From an uncultured Brevinema sp. (lineage in GTDB: Bacteria; Spirochaetota; Brevinematia; Brevinematales; Brevinemataceae), in NCBI GenBank assembly GCA_947038195.1, contig CAMQVI010000012.1, positions 1-35,946 of the forward strand: 35,946 nt of DNA, written 5' to 3'. The notes under the pieces are model-generated. The model was given only the letters and a program-made list of their open reading frames with translations, was not told the DNA's origin and made no database searches. Shown piece by piece: positions 25,872-34,076 of the stretch. The position numbers and the translations under genes are program-made. The stretch's first letter is position 1; each line of letters opens with the position of its first letter.

Positions 25872-26717
25872 TTACTTTCTATTATTGATGAATTCATCAA
25901 TAATTTTTTTCCCTTCCGAGCTAGTATCAGCATATTCTAAGAAGGTATTAAGATAAGAATTATGATTGCCTATATCAAGAATTTTACCTTCTAACTTCTT
26001 AACTAATAATTTGTTTTGTTGAGCAAGTACCATCATCGCTCCCATAGGGTAAAATTCCCCAGATTTGTGGGATCTATAGTTTTCCTCTAAAGCATCTAAA
26101 AATTCAGGGGTGTAAATAAAACGTCCTACGGATACGAGATTAGAATCTATTGTTCCTGCTTTAGGCTTTTCGACCACACGGGTAACGTAATTAACACCAT
26201 CTTTTTCTTGGTATTCTATAACACCATAAGCAGAAATATTGTGGTGTTCTTCTCTAGCCCCTAAAACACAGAGACCTGTTTTTTGGTAGACGTCTAAAAT
26301 CTGCTTAGCGCCACCTACTTTACCTATAATAATATCATCAGGGAAAAAAGCGACAAAAGGTTCATCTTTAAGTGAGGATTTAGCAGTTAAAAGAGCATGT
26401 CCTGTCCCACCCATCTCTTTTTGACGTATGAAGGTCGTATTAAATTTACTGGGTCTTTGGACTTTTTTTAGCTCTTCTATTTTACCAGCGTTTTCTAAGA
26501 TTGTTTCTAATTCTATATCTCTATCAAAATAATCTTCAAGAGATTTTTTACGCCTACTGCTAAGGATGACAATATCTGTAATTCCAGCTTCTTCACATTC
26601 TTCAAGAATAAAGTCCATAGCGGTTCTATCATATAAAGGAAATAATTCTTTTGGGAGCGTTTTAGTAGCTGGTAAATTTCTAGTGCCATATCCTGCTGCA
26701 AATATAAATGCTTTCAT
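25872..26717 (-). CDS. galU: UTP-glucose-1-phosphate uridylyltransferase
   Basis: The 281-residue enzyme makes UDP-glucose from UTP and glucose-1-P for envelope polysaccharides and LPS. The nucleotide-binding start FIFAAGYGTRNLPATKTLPK has the family G-GTR-LPATK-PKE pattern, followed by YGVIEY and VVEKPKAG as in GalU. The ending is shorter than the ~290-300 residues usual for GalU. Residue changes (Tyr for Leu in AAGYGTR, Asn for Phe) suggest some divergence, and a related sugar-nucleotidyl enzyme cannot be excluded. It lies 12 bases downstream of prfB and its stop abuts the acetyltransferase start. Confidence 0.93.
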   Translation of the reverse strand: MKAFIFAAGYGTRNLPATKTLPKELFPLYDRTAMDFILEECEEAGITDIVILSSRRKKSLEDYFDRDIELETILENAGKIEELKKVQRPSKFNTTFIRQKEMGGTGHALLTAKSSLKDEPFVAFFPDDIIIGKVGGAKQILDVYQKTGLCVLGAREEHHNISAYGVIEYQEKDGVNYVTRVVEKPKAGTIDSNLVSVGRFIYTPEFLDALEENYRSHKSGEFYPMGAMMVLAQQNKLLVKKLEGKILDIGNHNSYLNTFLEYADTSSEGKKIIDEFINNRK

Positions 26718-26729
26718 GGTAATTCCTAT

Positions 26730-27834
26730 CTAATTATTTTTAGTTTTGTAAGTTTTGAGCCAAGCAATAATAAAATCATCAATTTCTCCGTCCATTACGG
26801 CTTGAGCGTTGCCTTTTTCGATGTTTGTCCTGTGATCTTTTACAATAACAGAAGGCTGGAACGTGTAGGAGCGTATTTGATTGCCCCATTCTACGGACTT
26901 TCTTTCTAAAGCTTTTTCGGCTGTTTCTTGGGTTTTTCTTTCTTTTTCTATCTCGTAAAGTTTAGAGCGTAAAAGATTCATGGCTGTATCTCTATTTTGT
27001 AATTGAGAACGTTCACTTTGACAGCTTACGGCTACTCCTGTAGGAGTATGTGTGATTCTCACCGCTGAAGACACTTTGTTTACGTGTTGACCACCAGCAC
27101 CACTAGCCCTAAAAGTATCTATTCTTAAATCTTTATCTTCAATAAGGACTTCTACGCTATCATCAATTTCTGGAGAAACACTAACGCCACAAAAAGACGT
27201 CTGTCTTTTATTTTGAGCATTAAAAGGGGATAGTCTTACCAGCCTATGAATGCCATTTTCTGCTGTTAAATAACCAAAAGCATAAGCTCCTCTAATATGA
27301 AGAGTAGCATCTTTAATACCCGCTTCTTCTCCTGATTCTAAAGAAACAATATCTACCTCAAAACCTCTTTTTAAAGCCCAACGTTGGTACATTCTTAAGA
27401 GCATTTCTGCCCAATCTTGGGATTCCGTTCCTCCCGCACCAGGATGTAAATTTAGATAAGCATTACAATAATCTGTTTCCCCACTTAAGAGGATACGAAT
27501 TTCTAATTGTTCTAATTTTTGGGTGTATGAGCCATACTCTTTTTCTAATTGAGAGAGAGCGCTAGCATCATTTTCTTCTTCAGCAAGTACAATATATTCT
27601 ATTAAATCTTCAATTTTTGCTTGAAAGGGTAGCCAAGGAGCTAGTTCTTTTTCTACTCGAGACACAGCGGAATTTAATTCTCTCATTTTTTGGTGATCTT
27701 CCCAATACTGGGGATTTTCTGTGTCTTTTTTTAATTGTTCTAATTTAGCGATATCTTGATCTAAATCAAAGATACCTCCAATCTTCATTAAAAAGTTCTT
27801 TTAAAGCTAAGGCTTTTTCGTACAAAGCACCCAT
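26730..27834 (-). CDS. prfB: Peptide chain release factor 2, made by +1 programmed frameshift
   Basis: RF2 releases proteins at TGA and TAA stops. The 22-codon zero frame starts at ATG 27834 (MGALYEKALALK...) and ends ...WRYL then TGA (27766-27768). The main frame resumes one base on, at GAT (27767), and runs to 26730, giving 367 residues, normal for RF2. Signals are canonical: a GGAGG Shine-Dalgarno-like stretch 3 bases before CTT TGA (27766-27771). SPF, the stop-recognition motif of RF2, is at about 202-204; the catalytic GGQ is at 247-249. An internal ATG at 27788 opens the main frame but lies before the shift and lacks the N-terminal helix. The ATG overlaps the upstream gene's stop (TAATG), so translation is coupled. 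Confidence 0.96.
27766..27779 (-). promoter_or_regulatory. RF2 autoregulatory +1 frameshift site
   Basis: On the coding strand GGAGG, then TAT, CTT, TGA, T. The CTT-TGA slip site and the upstream internal Shine-Dalgarno match the E. coli prfB element. Low RF2 slows termination at TGA and increases frameshifting, which raises RF2. Confidence 0.93.
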
Positions 27835-28118
27835 TATTTCGCCTCAAGTATGATCATCTCTAATTGTGTAGATAAGTTTTCAATTTCTTTTTGAGAAAAT
27901 TGCAATATTTTTCCTTTGCCTCTATGAAGTAGGCTTTTTAAAAAGCACCAAAATCGCTTTAACTGAAACACAATATATTCTAAAATGGCACGCAAAGAAA
28001 CATGTATAGGTGTCATCATTTTTTGCATCCATTTGAAATTTGTGAGCATAATATTTCCTAAGCTCCATATTAATAAAATCGCTACACTTATTAGCACACA
28101 GGCTAAAAAATCAAACAT
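27834..28118 (-). CDS. Small unknown membrane protein
   Basis: The 94-residue protein is not recognised. Residues 2-24 are a clear hydrophobic TM helix (FDFLACVLISVAILLIWSLG). The rest is amphipathic and basic, then a charged C-terminal helix rich in Glu and Gln (about 73-94), so the tail is probably cytoplasmic. ATG 28118 has GGAG 7 bases upstream. It lies 31 bases after gltX, and its stop overlaps the prfB ATG by one base, so it may keep ribosomes loaded on prfB. It could also be a division- or envelope-related small protein. No antisense or pseudogene signs. Confidence 0.78.
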   Translation of the reverse strand: MFDFLACVLISVAILLIWSLGNIMLTNFKWMQKMMTPIHVSLRAILEYIVFQLKRFWCFLKSLLHRGKGKILQFSQKEIENLSTQLEMIILEAK

Positions 28119-28149
28119 AAGTTTCTCCTTTTAAATATAGAATACAGTC

Positions 28150-29568
28150 TTAAACAAGCAATCGATTTAACGCTCTTTCTTTCCCTAAAATCGGTAAGAT
28201 TAAAAACATTTCTGGTCCATGAGCTTTACCTGTCAAAGCTCCTCTAATAGGCATAAATAATTTTTTACCACCCATCCCTGTTTCTTCTTTAACAATAGTT
28301 GTAAGGTCTTTATAAACATCTTTGTCCAAAGGTCTATCTTCCTCTGATAAAGCCTTAGCGAAGGATTTAATCACTTCTTGTGCTTCTTCTGTAGCTAATA
28401 AGTCTTTGATTTCTTGATCTACAATATAATCCTTATCAAAGAAATAATCTACAAAATCCGTGATTTCTGATAAATGATTACAATTACCTCTTACTATTTC
28501 GATAATAGATTTGAGGTATTTTTTATCAGAAAGGTCATATTGTTTTTCTTCTAAATAAGGGATACAAAGATCCATGATTTTTTCTATATTTGTATTCATA
28601 ATATCATGTCTTGAAATCCAATCCAAACGCTTAAAATCAAAGACACTAGGAGATGCTGATACCCTATTAATATCAAATAATTCTATAATTTTACTAGTAG
28701 GCATGATTTCTTCTGCTGTAGGGCTAGACCACCCCAACAAAGCCAAAGCATTGCGTAAAGATTCTGGTAGATACCCTAGTCTTCTAAACTCTTCTATACT
28801 GGTAGCCCCATGTCTTTTAGAAAGCTTTTTCCTGTCTTCCCCTAAAACTAAAGCCATGTGCCCAAATTTAGGCTCAGGCATGCCTAGAGCTTTATATATC
28901 ATTTGTTGTCTTACAGTGTTAGAGAGGTGTTCATCTGCCCTTAAGACATGGGTAATATCCATAGTAAGGTCATCAATAACAACAGCATAGTTATAAACAG
29001 GAATACCACTAGCACGAACAATAACAAAATCCCCTACCATGCCTTTAGGAAAAGTCACTTCTCCCTTAATCATATCATTAAGAATAAAAGCTTCCTCAAA
29101 AACTCTAAAACGGATAACAGGCGCACGCCCTTCTGTCTCAAAAGCTATTTTTTGCTCTTCTGTAAGGCAACGACAAGATCCATTATAATGGGGAGGCCGA
29201 GATTCTTTTTCGGCTAATTCCCTTTCTGCTGTTAATTCATCTTCAGAACAATAACACTTGAAAGCATGTCCACTATCTAATAACTGTTGAGTGTATTTTT
29301 GGTAGGTATCTCCACGTTGAGTTTGAAAATAAGGACCATAATCGCCACCCACCCTAGGCCCTTCATCCCAGTCTAAACCAAGCCATTCCATATCATTAAG
29401 AAGCATATCTGTGTATTCTGGTTTAGAGCGTTCTAGGTCTGTATCTTCAATACGAATAATAAATTTTCCTTTTTGACTACGAGCAAAAAGCCAGCCAAAC
29501 ATAGCAGAGCGAACATTCCCCACATGGATATGTCCTGTAGGTGAAGGGGCAAAACGAGTACGAATCAT
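28150..29568 (-). CDS. gltX: Glutamyl-tRNA synthetase
   Basis: Class I aminoacyl-tRNA synthetase that charges tRNA-Glu (and, in many bacteria without GlnRS, tRNA-Gln). Start set at ATG 29568 (MIRTRFAPSPTG), which has AAGGAT 8 bases upstream; the frame opens 7 codons earlier at weaker starts. Length 472. HIGH motif APSPTGHIHVGN is at 6-17, the KMSKS equivalent KKLSKRHG near 245, and a Cys-rich insertion (CYCSEDEL...SCRC, about 110-145) may bind zinc. The C-terminal anticodon-binding region is present. It heads a five-gene operon: gltX, small TM protein, prfB, galU, acetyltransferase. Confidence 0.96.
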   Translation of the reverse strand: MIRTRFAPSPTGHIHVGNVRSAMFGWLFARSQKGKFIIRIEDTDLERSKPEYTDMLLNDMEWLGLDWDEGPRVGGDYGPYFQTQRGDTYQKYTQQLLDSGHAFKCYCSEDELTAERELAEKESRPPHYNGSCRCLTEEQKIAFETEGRAPVIRFRVFEEAFILNDMIKGEVTFPKGMVGDFVIVRASGIPVYNYAVVIDDLTMDITHVLRADEHLSNTVRQQMIYKALGMPEPKFGHMALVLGEDRKKLSKRHGATSIEEFRRLGYLPESLRNALALLGWSSPTAEEIMPTSKIIELFDINRVSASPSVFDFKRLDWISRHDIMNTNIEKIMDLCIPYLEEKQYDLSDKKYLKSIIEIVRGNCNHLSEITDFVDYFFDKDYIVDQEIKDLLATEEAQEVIKSFAKALSEEDRPLDKDVYKDLTTIVKEETGMGGKKLFMPIRGALTGKAHGPEMFLILPILGKERALNRLLV

Positions 29569-29609
29569 GATAAACATCCTTACTATCAATAATATTTTAT
29601 ATAAACAAG

Positions 29610-29638
29610 ATTATAACTAACTTTAAAAGTTATTTCAA
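29610..29638 (-). promoter_or_regulatory. Promoter of the gltX operon
   Basis: On the minus strand, TTGAAA (29633-29638), 17-base spacer, TATAAT (29610-29615), about 42 bases before the ATG. Confidence 0.75.
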
Positions 29639-29710
29639 GTATTTATATAAATATATCTAAATAAGCTTTCTCTATCAATAAGGTAATAAGCCTTTTTAAT
29701 TAATATCCTC

Positions 29711-29738
29711 TTGACTTTTTAGTATTATATTTTATAAT
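29711..29738 (+). promoter_or_regulatory. Promoter of the ROK kinase gene
   Basis: TTGACT (29711-29716), 16-base spacer, TATAAT (29733-29738). The gene's ATG follows 27 bases later, with AGGAG upstream. Confidence 0.75.
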
Positions 29739-29765
29739 AAAACATATATTTTTTAGGAGTAACCT

Positions 29766-30641
29766 ATGGCAATCGTAGCAGGCATTGAAGGTGGTGGAAC
29801 GAAATTTATTTGTGGTATTGGAAATGAGAAAGGTGAAATTTTAGACTCCATAAGAATAGAAACCACATCACCTACAGAAACGATGGATAAGATTATCAAT
29901 TATTTTCAATGTAAAAATTTTGAAGCAATCGGTGTGGGTGTTTTTGGGCCTATAGAATTGGACAGAGATTCTGAAGAGTATGGCACTATTCTTAGCACTC
30001 CTAAAATCCAATGGCAACAGTATAATATTTATAAAACCTTGAAAGAACACTTTAATCGCCCTATAGTAATAGAGCATGATGTAAATGCTGCATTGCTAGG
30101 AGAATTAACATGGGGAGCCGCTCAAGGGCTTAGAAACGCTATTTACTACACTGTTGGTACTGGTGTGGGAGCAGGATTGTGGCTCAACAATCAATTTCAT
30201 CATGGGGAGCTACATGGAGAAATAGGACATATGCTAATTCCTGTTTTAGAAGAAGATACCCCTAAGGGGGGCTCTTGCCCTTTTCATAAAAATTGCTTAG
30301 AGGGTCTCGTTTCAGGTCCTGGTATTTATCATCGCTTTGGAATAAAGGGAGAAGATATTCCTCAAGAGTCTCCTATTTGGGATAATGTAGCTCACTACAT
30401 AGGTATAGCATGTGTTAACACTACATTGGCTTATGCTCCTCAACGAATTATTCTCGGTGGTGGTGTAATGAATCAAGAATTCCTTCTAAAAAAAATCCAA
30501 GAACATTATCTCGATGCTCTTGGGGGTTATGGGCAGAAAAAAATATTTATAGATGTTGAAAATTTTATCGTTCCTGCTCAGCTTCACAATGACCCTGGAT
30601 TAATGGGAGCTTTTGCTCTTGCTAATAAAATATTATTATAA
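29766..30641 (+). CDS. ROK-family sugar kinase, probable fructokinase
   Basis: The 291-residue protein begins with the ATP-binding GIEGGGTKFICGIG (residues 6-19). EHDVNAALLGEL carries the catalytic Asp, followed by YTVGTGVGAGLW and a HGELHGEIGHM segment. The zinc motif GGSCPFHKNCLEGLVSGPGI is close to the GmuE/YdhR-type fructokinases of Firmicutes. It should phosphorylate fructose (or mannose) to the 6-phosphate. fruK, the other fructose enzyme in the window, is damaged. ROK repressor features (an N-terminal HTH) are absent. It is monocistronic, with a promoter and terminator of its own. Confidence 0.9.
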   Translation: MAIVAGIEGGGTKFICGIGNEKGEILDSIRIETTSPTETMDKIINYFQCKNFEAIGVGVFGPIELDRDSEEYGTILSTPKIQWQQYNIYKTLKEHFNRPIVIEHDVNAALLGELTWGAAQGLRNAIYYTVGTGVGAGLWLNNQFHHGELHGEIGHMLIPVLEEDTPKGGSCPFHKNCLEGLVSGPGIYHRFGIKGEDIPQESPIWDNVAHYIGIACVNTTLAYAPQRIILGGGVMNQEFLLKKIQEHYLDALGGYGQKKIFIDVENFIVPAQLHNDPGLMGAFALANKILL

Positions 30642-30660
30642 GGCACAGAAAAAAAGATAA

Positions 30661-30691
30661 AAAAACTCCCTATTAAAAATAGGGAGTTTTT
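30661..30691. terminator. Bidirectional terminator between the ROK kinase and the NSS transporter
   Basis: The 13-bp stem 30661-30673 / 30679-30691 (AAAAACTCCCTAT) with a 5-base loop has A and T runs serving both convergent genes. Confidence 0.92.
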
Positions 30692-30693
30692 GA

Positions 30694-31989
30694 TTATAGA
30701 CTCTTCGTAAAACTTAAAATTACGATCATGATTGTAATTCCTACAAAAGCGTATTTTGCATAATGATCAAACCACAATGGGAGCGCTTGGGCGATTTCTT
30801 CTCTAAAGACTTTTATCCCAAAAATCCAGAACATCACAATAGCAGCCATAGAAGCACCTATTGGCACAATATAAATAGATACAAAGTCCATCCATGCCCC
30901 TACTTTATCAGCACTTTCTATAAATACCCCTACCCCTAGCACAAAACCACCTACAATAAGTACAGCTGGAATACGAGGCAATTTAAATCTGTCTTGTAAA
31001 GCTTCAATAGGACATTCCATAAGATTCATAAGAGAAGTTACAGCGGCAAATAGCACAGACGTAAAGAATAATACAGCAAAAAGCTGCCCAAAGGGCATTT
31101 GTTGGAAGACGAGAGGTAAGGCTAAAAATATCAAAGGAGGCCCCGCTGTAGGGTCTACATTATAAGAAAATACAGCTGGAATCACAACAAAAGCACATAG
31201 TAATGCTCCTATAGAACTATATAAAGCTGTTTGTAAACTAGCACTAACTATATTTACATCTTTATCTAAATAAGAACCATAGACTACCATTCCGCTACCC
31301 GCTAAAGATAGAGAAAAAAAGGCTTGTCCTAAGGCAATAGCCCAAGCACGAGGATTTTGAAGGACTTCCCACTTAGGGACTAAGAGATAAGCAATTCCCT
31401 CTCCTATATTAGGCAGAGTAAGTACTCTAATAAGTAATATAACAAATAGAACATAGAATAAAGGCATCATAACTTTATTCGCTTTTTCTATACCATTAGA
31501 TACACCAAAGGTTAGAATCCCTGTAGTCATAGACACTGCCAATATATGCCATTTAACACTGCCAAACTCTCCAATAATTTCACCAAAATATGCCTCGATA
31601 TTACTATTCATCATAGATCCATCTATAGAACCCCACGTATAGCGTAATATCCATCCTACTACTACAGCATAACCTATAGCAATACCCAAAGCTCCAAACA
31701 TAGGAATAGCCCCTATCCAGCCACCCCAGTCTTTATTTCTCGTTTTGAACGCTTTTTCGAAAGCACTGATAGGTCCAGATTTGGTAAGACGACCTAGGGT
31801 GAATTCACCCATTAAACCTACCACTCCTAATAGAAGAACAAGAATAAAGTATTGTATTAAAAAAATAGCTCCACCAAATTCCCCTACACGCCAAGGAAAA
31901 AGCCAAACATTACCGATACCTACTGCAGAGCCTACGCAGGCTAAAATAAATCCGAATCGAGAATTGAAAGTGCCTCTTTCTGGTGCCAT
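30694..31989 (-). CDS. Neurotransmitter:sodium symporter (NSS/SNF) family transporter
   Basis: The 431-residue LeuT-fold carrier has about 11 membrane helices. The N-terminal SRFGFILACVGSAVGIGNVW (about 9-28) is the unwound TM1 substrate- and Na+-binding signature of bacterial NSS proteins. The TM6 region SLSLAGSGMVVYGSYL and the GALLCAFVVIPAVF segment follow. Likely substrates are amino acids (for example tryptophan, tyrosine or branched-chain), taken up with Na+; which one cannot be told. The start has GAGGC about 8 bases upstream. It is monocistronic and divergent from the Bax-inhibitor-like gene. Confidence 0.93.
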   Translation of the reverse strand: MAPERGTFNSRFGFILACVGSAVGIGNVWLFPWRVGEFGGAIFLIQYFILVLLLGVVGLMGEFTLGRLTKSGPISAFEKAFKTRNKDWGGWIGAIPMFGALGIAIGYAVVVGWILRYTWGSIDGSMMNSNIEAYFGEIIGEFGSVKWHILAVSMTTGILTFGVSNGIEKANKVMMPLFYVLFVILLIRVLTLPNIGEGIAYLLVPKWEVLQNPRAWAIALGQAFFSLSLAGSGMVVYGSYLDKDVNIVSASLQTALYSSIGALLCAFVVIPAVFSYNVDPTAGPPLIFLALPLVFQQMPFGQLFAVLFFTSVLFAAVTSLMNLMECPIEALQDRFKLPRIPAVLIVGGFVLGVGVFIESADKVGAWMDFVSIYIVPIGASMAAIVMFWIFGIKVFREEIAQALPLWFDHYAKYAFVGITIMIVILSFTKSL

Positions 31990-32043
31990 AGAATGCCTCT
32001 TTTTAAAAATTTCCTTAATATAAAGGATTTGAAATTATTGTGT

Positions 32044-32072
32044 ATTATATACGATATGAATATTTTTTTCAA
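32044..32072 (-). promoter_or_regulatory. Promoter of the NSS transporter gene
   Basis: On the minus strand, TTGAAA (32067-32072), 17-base spacer, TATAAT (32044-32049), about 54 bases before the ATG. Confidence 0.75.
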
Positions 32073-32119
32073 TGTTTTAGTCAAATATACAATATCCTTA
32101 AATTGAAAATATTTTTTAT

Positions 32120-32148
32120 TTGACAAAGAATAGCCACTATTGTATAAT
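32120..32148 (+). promoter_or_regulatory. Consensus promoter of the Bax-inhibitor-like gene
   Basis: Perfect TTGACA (32120-32125), 17-base spacer, perfect TATAAT (32143-32148). The ATG is 39 bases further on, with TAGGAG upstream. Confidence 0.9.
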
Positions 32149-32186
32149 TTAATGTGTGTGCTAAATTATACAATTAGGAGCTATTT

Positions 32187-32927
32187 ATGGCTAATCCCGT
32201 TTTTCAAGATAGTATTTTAGAAGAATACTCTTATGCTGATGAACAAGTAATGACAGTATCAGGGTCTGTTAATATATCTTTATTTTTAACAATAATACTA
32301 ATGATCACAGGTACAATTAATGCCTTTATCTTTTTTTATGTAGACCCCAGTCTCTCTAGTATGATAACTATTGGGGCGTCTGTTGCAGGATTTATTACTG
32401 CACTAGTTGTTATATTTAAACAAAAAACTGTTGCTATTAAAACCCCTATTATTATATATGCTGTTTTTGAAGGGCTCGCTTTAGGGGGGATATCTTCCTA
32501 TTTTGAAGCAGTCTACCCAGGGATTGTAATTCAAGCAGTATCTATAACCGCTCTAGTGTTATTTATAATGCTATTTTTATACAAATATAGAATTATAAGA
32601 GTAACAGAAACTGTTAAAAGTGTTATCATTGGGGCGACAGCTGCTGTGGCAGTATTTTATTTTATAGCTTTTATCTTATCTTTATTTAATATGCCTATCG
32701 CATTTTTACACGGCAATTCAAATCTTGCAATTGGAATCAATGCCGCTGTTGCTGGATTAGCAGCTTTTAATTTATTACTTGATTTTGATTTCATTGAAAG
32801 AGGTGCCGAGCAACACATACCTAAGTATTTTGAATGGTATGCAGGTTTTGGTTTATTAGTTACTTTAATATGGTTATATCTTGAAATCTTAAGATTATTA
32901 GCTAAGTTAAGATCAAGAAAAGACTAG
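32187..32927 (+). CDS. Bax inhibitor-1/YccA-like membrane protein
   Basis: The 246-residue protein has about 7 membrane helices. The N-terminus SNPVF/MTVSGSVN-type pattern (ANPVFQDSI then VMTVSGSVNISL at about 20-31) marks the BI-1-like subfamily. Later GLALGGISSYFEAVYPGIV and a Leu/Ala-rich NLLLDFDFIERGAEQ, with the conserved Asp-rich end, fit the same family. Bacterial members are proposed pH-sensitive Ca2+ leak channels or partners of membrane proteases; the role here is unknown. Its consensus promoter predicts steady expression. It is monocistronic. Confidence 0.9.
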   Translation: MANPVFQDSILEEYSYADEQVMTVSGSVNISLFLTIILMITGTINAFIFFYVDPSLSSMITIGASVAGFITALVVIFKQKTVAIKTPIIIYAVFEGLALGGISSYFEAVYPGIVIQAVSITALVLFIMLFLYKYRIIRVTETVKSVIIGATAAVAVFYFIAFILSLFNMPIAFLHGNSNLAIGINAAVAGLAAFNLLLDFDFIERGAEQHIPKYFEWYAGFGLLVTLIWLYLEILRLLAKLRSRKD

Positions 32928-32949
32928 TATTTAAATTAAATTACAAATT

Positions 32950-32978
32950 AAACCCCTAAGTTTGACCTAGGGGTTTTT
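32950..32978 (+). terminator. Terminator of the Bax-inhibitor-like gene
   Basis: The 9-bp stem 32950-32958 / 32968-32976 (AAACCCCTA) is followed by TTTTT. It may also serve the convergent MarR gene, whose stop is at 33025. Confidence 0.88.
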
Positions 32979-33024
32979 CTAATACATTTTATGGCACTAA
33001 TTGATTAGATTTTATTATTGCATA

Positions 33025-33474
33025 CTAAGTAAAATTCTTTTTCTTTAGACTTGTTAGTAATATTTGAAATGTCGCATGGTTTTTAGTATCCTCAAAGAAA
33101 AATTTCTTATCAAGCTCCTCTACTATTTTGATTGCTTTTTGAAGTAATATAGTTCCTGCTTTTCTGTTGCTAATTTGATTAGCTCTTATATCATTTTCTT
33201 GAGGACTTTTTTTTGTCAATCCTTTTTTTTCAAGTAATTTTAAAGTAGATGATACCGTCATGGGGTCTATCATAGAAAAGTCAGCAATTCTTTTTTGTGT
33301 GATTTTAATACCTGTCTCCTGTAATTCTTCTATCACCGCTAAGATAACATATTGTGTGTGTGTCAACTTATATTGACGAAGTGCCTCTTTAACAGCCCTT
33401 TGCCAAAGAGTAGATACTTGCCAAAACAGAAGCCCAGTACTCTCTTCAGGAGATTTATATTCAGAATATCTCAT
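33025..33474 (-). CDS. MarR-family transcriptional regulator
   Basis: The 149-residue protein has the MarR winged-helix layout: dimerisation helix at 11-35, helix-turn-helix at about 58-85 (QKRIADFSMIDPMTVSSTLK), and the wing at about 88-103 (SPQENDIRANQ, matching the DxR wing motif), then the C-terminal dimer helix. It starts one base after the SRPBCC gene stop and has no good ribosome site, so translation is coupled. The operon promoter overlaps a pair of 12-bp palindromes, the expected type of MarR site, so autorepression is likely. The inducer is unknown; the cotranscribed SRPBCC protein may bind or process it. Confidence 0.92.
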   Translation of the reverse strand: MRYSEYKSPEESTGLLFWQVSTLWQRAVKEALRQYKLTHTQYVILAVIEELQETGIKITQKRIADFSMIDPMTVSSTLKLLEKKGLTKKSPQENDIRANQISNRKAGTILLQKAIKIVEELDKKFFFEDTKNHATFQILLTSLKKKNFT

Positions 33475-33475
33475 A

Positions 33476-33874
33476 CTATTGTTGCGATAAAGATAGTAAG
33501 GTGTCCATACTTTCAGGGATGTGTGCTACTATTGCTTTCCCTATATTTTCTACTAGCTTATCTTCACCTCCATGAATTTGCACAGTATGGGTAATAGTTT
33601 TAGATGTGATGGTATGCCCAAAGCTAACAACAATAGCCCCAAGAGTGGAAACTGTAGTAAATTCAGACATAGGGGTTACACTATCTAAAATAAAAGGTAA
33701 GGATTGACCATTTTTCATCTTCATTCCTCCTGCACTCCCTTTAACAAACTCCCCTTGTAGTGTGACACTCTCTAGCTCTTTATCCCATTTCTTCCAATGA
33801 GATACATCAAAATACAGCTCCCACACTTTTGATAAGTCAATATCTCCATCAATACTATGTTCAAAATTAAACAT
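33476..33874 (-). CDS. SRPBCC-fold (START/polyketide cyclase-like) protein
   Basis: The 132-residue protein has the hydrophobic-cavity fold often seen in SRPBCC proteins. The start EHSIDGDIDLSKVWELYFDVSHWKKWD carries the family's V-W/F-V-D...W-W-D pattern (residues 5-31). The final helix (about 105-130) closes the pocket. These proteins bind or modify small hydrophobic ligands. Its first-gene place before a MarR regulator suggests they share the same ligand. ATG 33874 is 5 bases after an AGGAGG site that lies inside the large inverted repeat upstream. Confidence 0.85.
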   Translation of the reverse strand: MFNFEHSIDGDIDLSKVWELYFDVSHWKKWDKELESVTLQGEFVKGSAGGMKMKNGQSLPFILDSVTPMSEFTTVSTLGAIVVSFGHTITSKTITHTVQIHGGEDKLVENIGKAIVAHIPESMDTLLSLSQQ

Positions 33875-33876
33875 TT

Positions 33877-33939
33877 AATATCCTCCTATAATATAAGTGC
33901 ACTTATTGTAAGTGCACTTATATTATAGGAGGATATTAT
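33877..33939. promoter_or_regulatory. 63-bp perfect inverted repeat holding the SRPBCC-MarR promoter, operators and ribosome site
   Basis: Arms 33877-33906 and 33910-33939 match over all 30 bases around TTG. Each arm contains a 12-bp palindrome TAAGTGCACTTA (33895-33906 and 33910-33921), a TATAAT and an AGGAGG in mirrored order. For the minus-strand operon, the -10 is at 33923-33928, the expected transcription start is near 33916, and the AGGAGG used by the first gene is at 33883-33888. Confidence 0.92.
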
Positions 33940-33951
33940 CTTTTTGTCAAG
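33923..33951 (-). promoter_or_regulatory. Consensus promoter of the SRPBCC-marR operon
   Basis: On the minus strand, perfect TTGACA (33946-33951), 17-base spacer, perfect TATAAT (33923-33928, within the inverted repeat). The operator palindromes overlap and follow the start site, so bound repressor would block initiation. Confidence 0.9.
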
Positions 33952-34018
33952 AGATTGAAGATTAATTATATTATATTTTAAGGAAATGGGTGACATTCGT
34001 TTATATACGGTTTAGTAA

Positions 34019-34047
34019 TTGAAATTTACAGGTAAATCATTTATAAT
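34019..34047 (+). promoter_or_regulatory. Probable promoter of the BCCT gene
   Basis: TTGAAA (34019-34024), 17-base spacer, TATAAT (34042-34047), then AGGAG and ATG at 34077. Confidence 0.7.
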
Positions 34048-34076
34048 AAATAAATATTATATCTAAGGAGATATCA

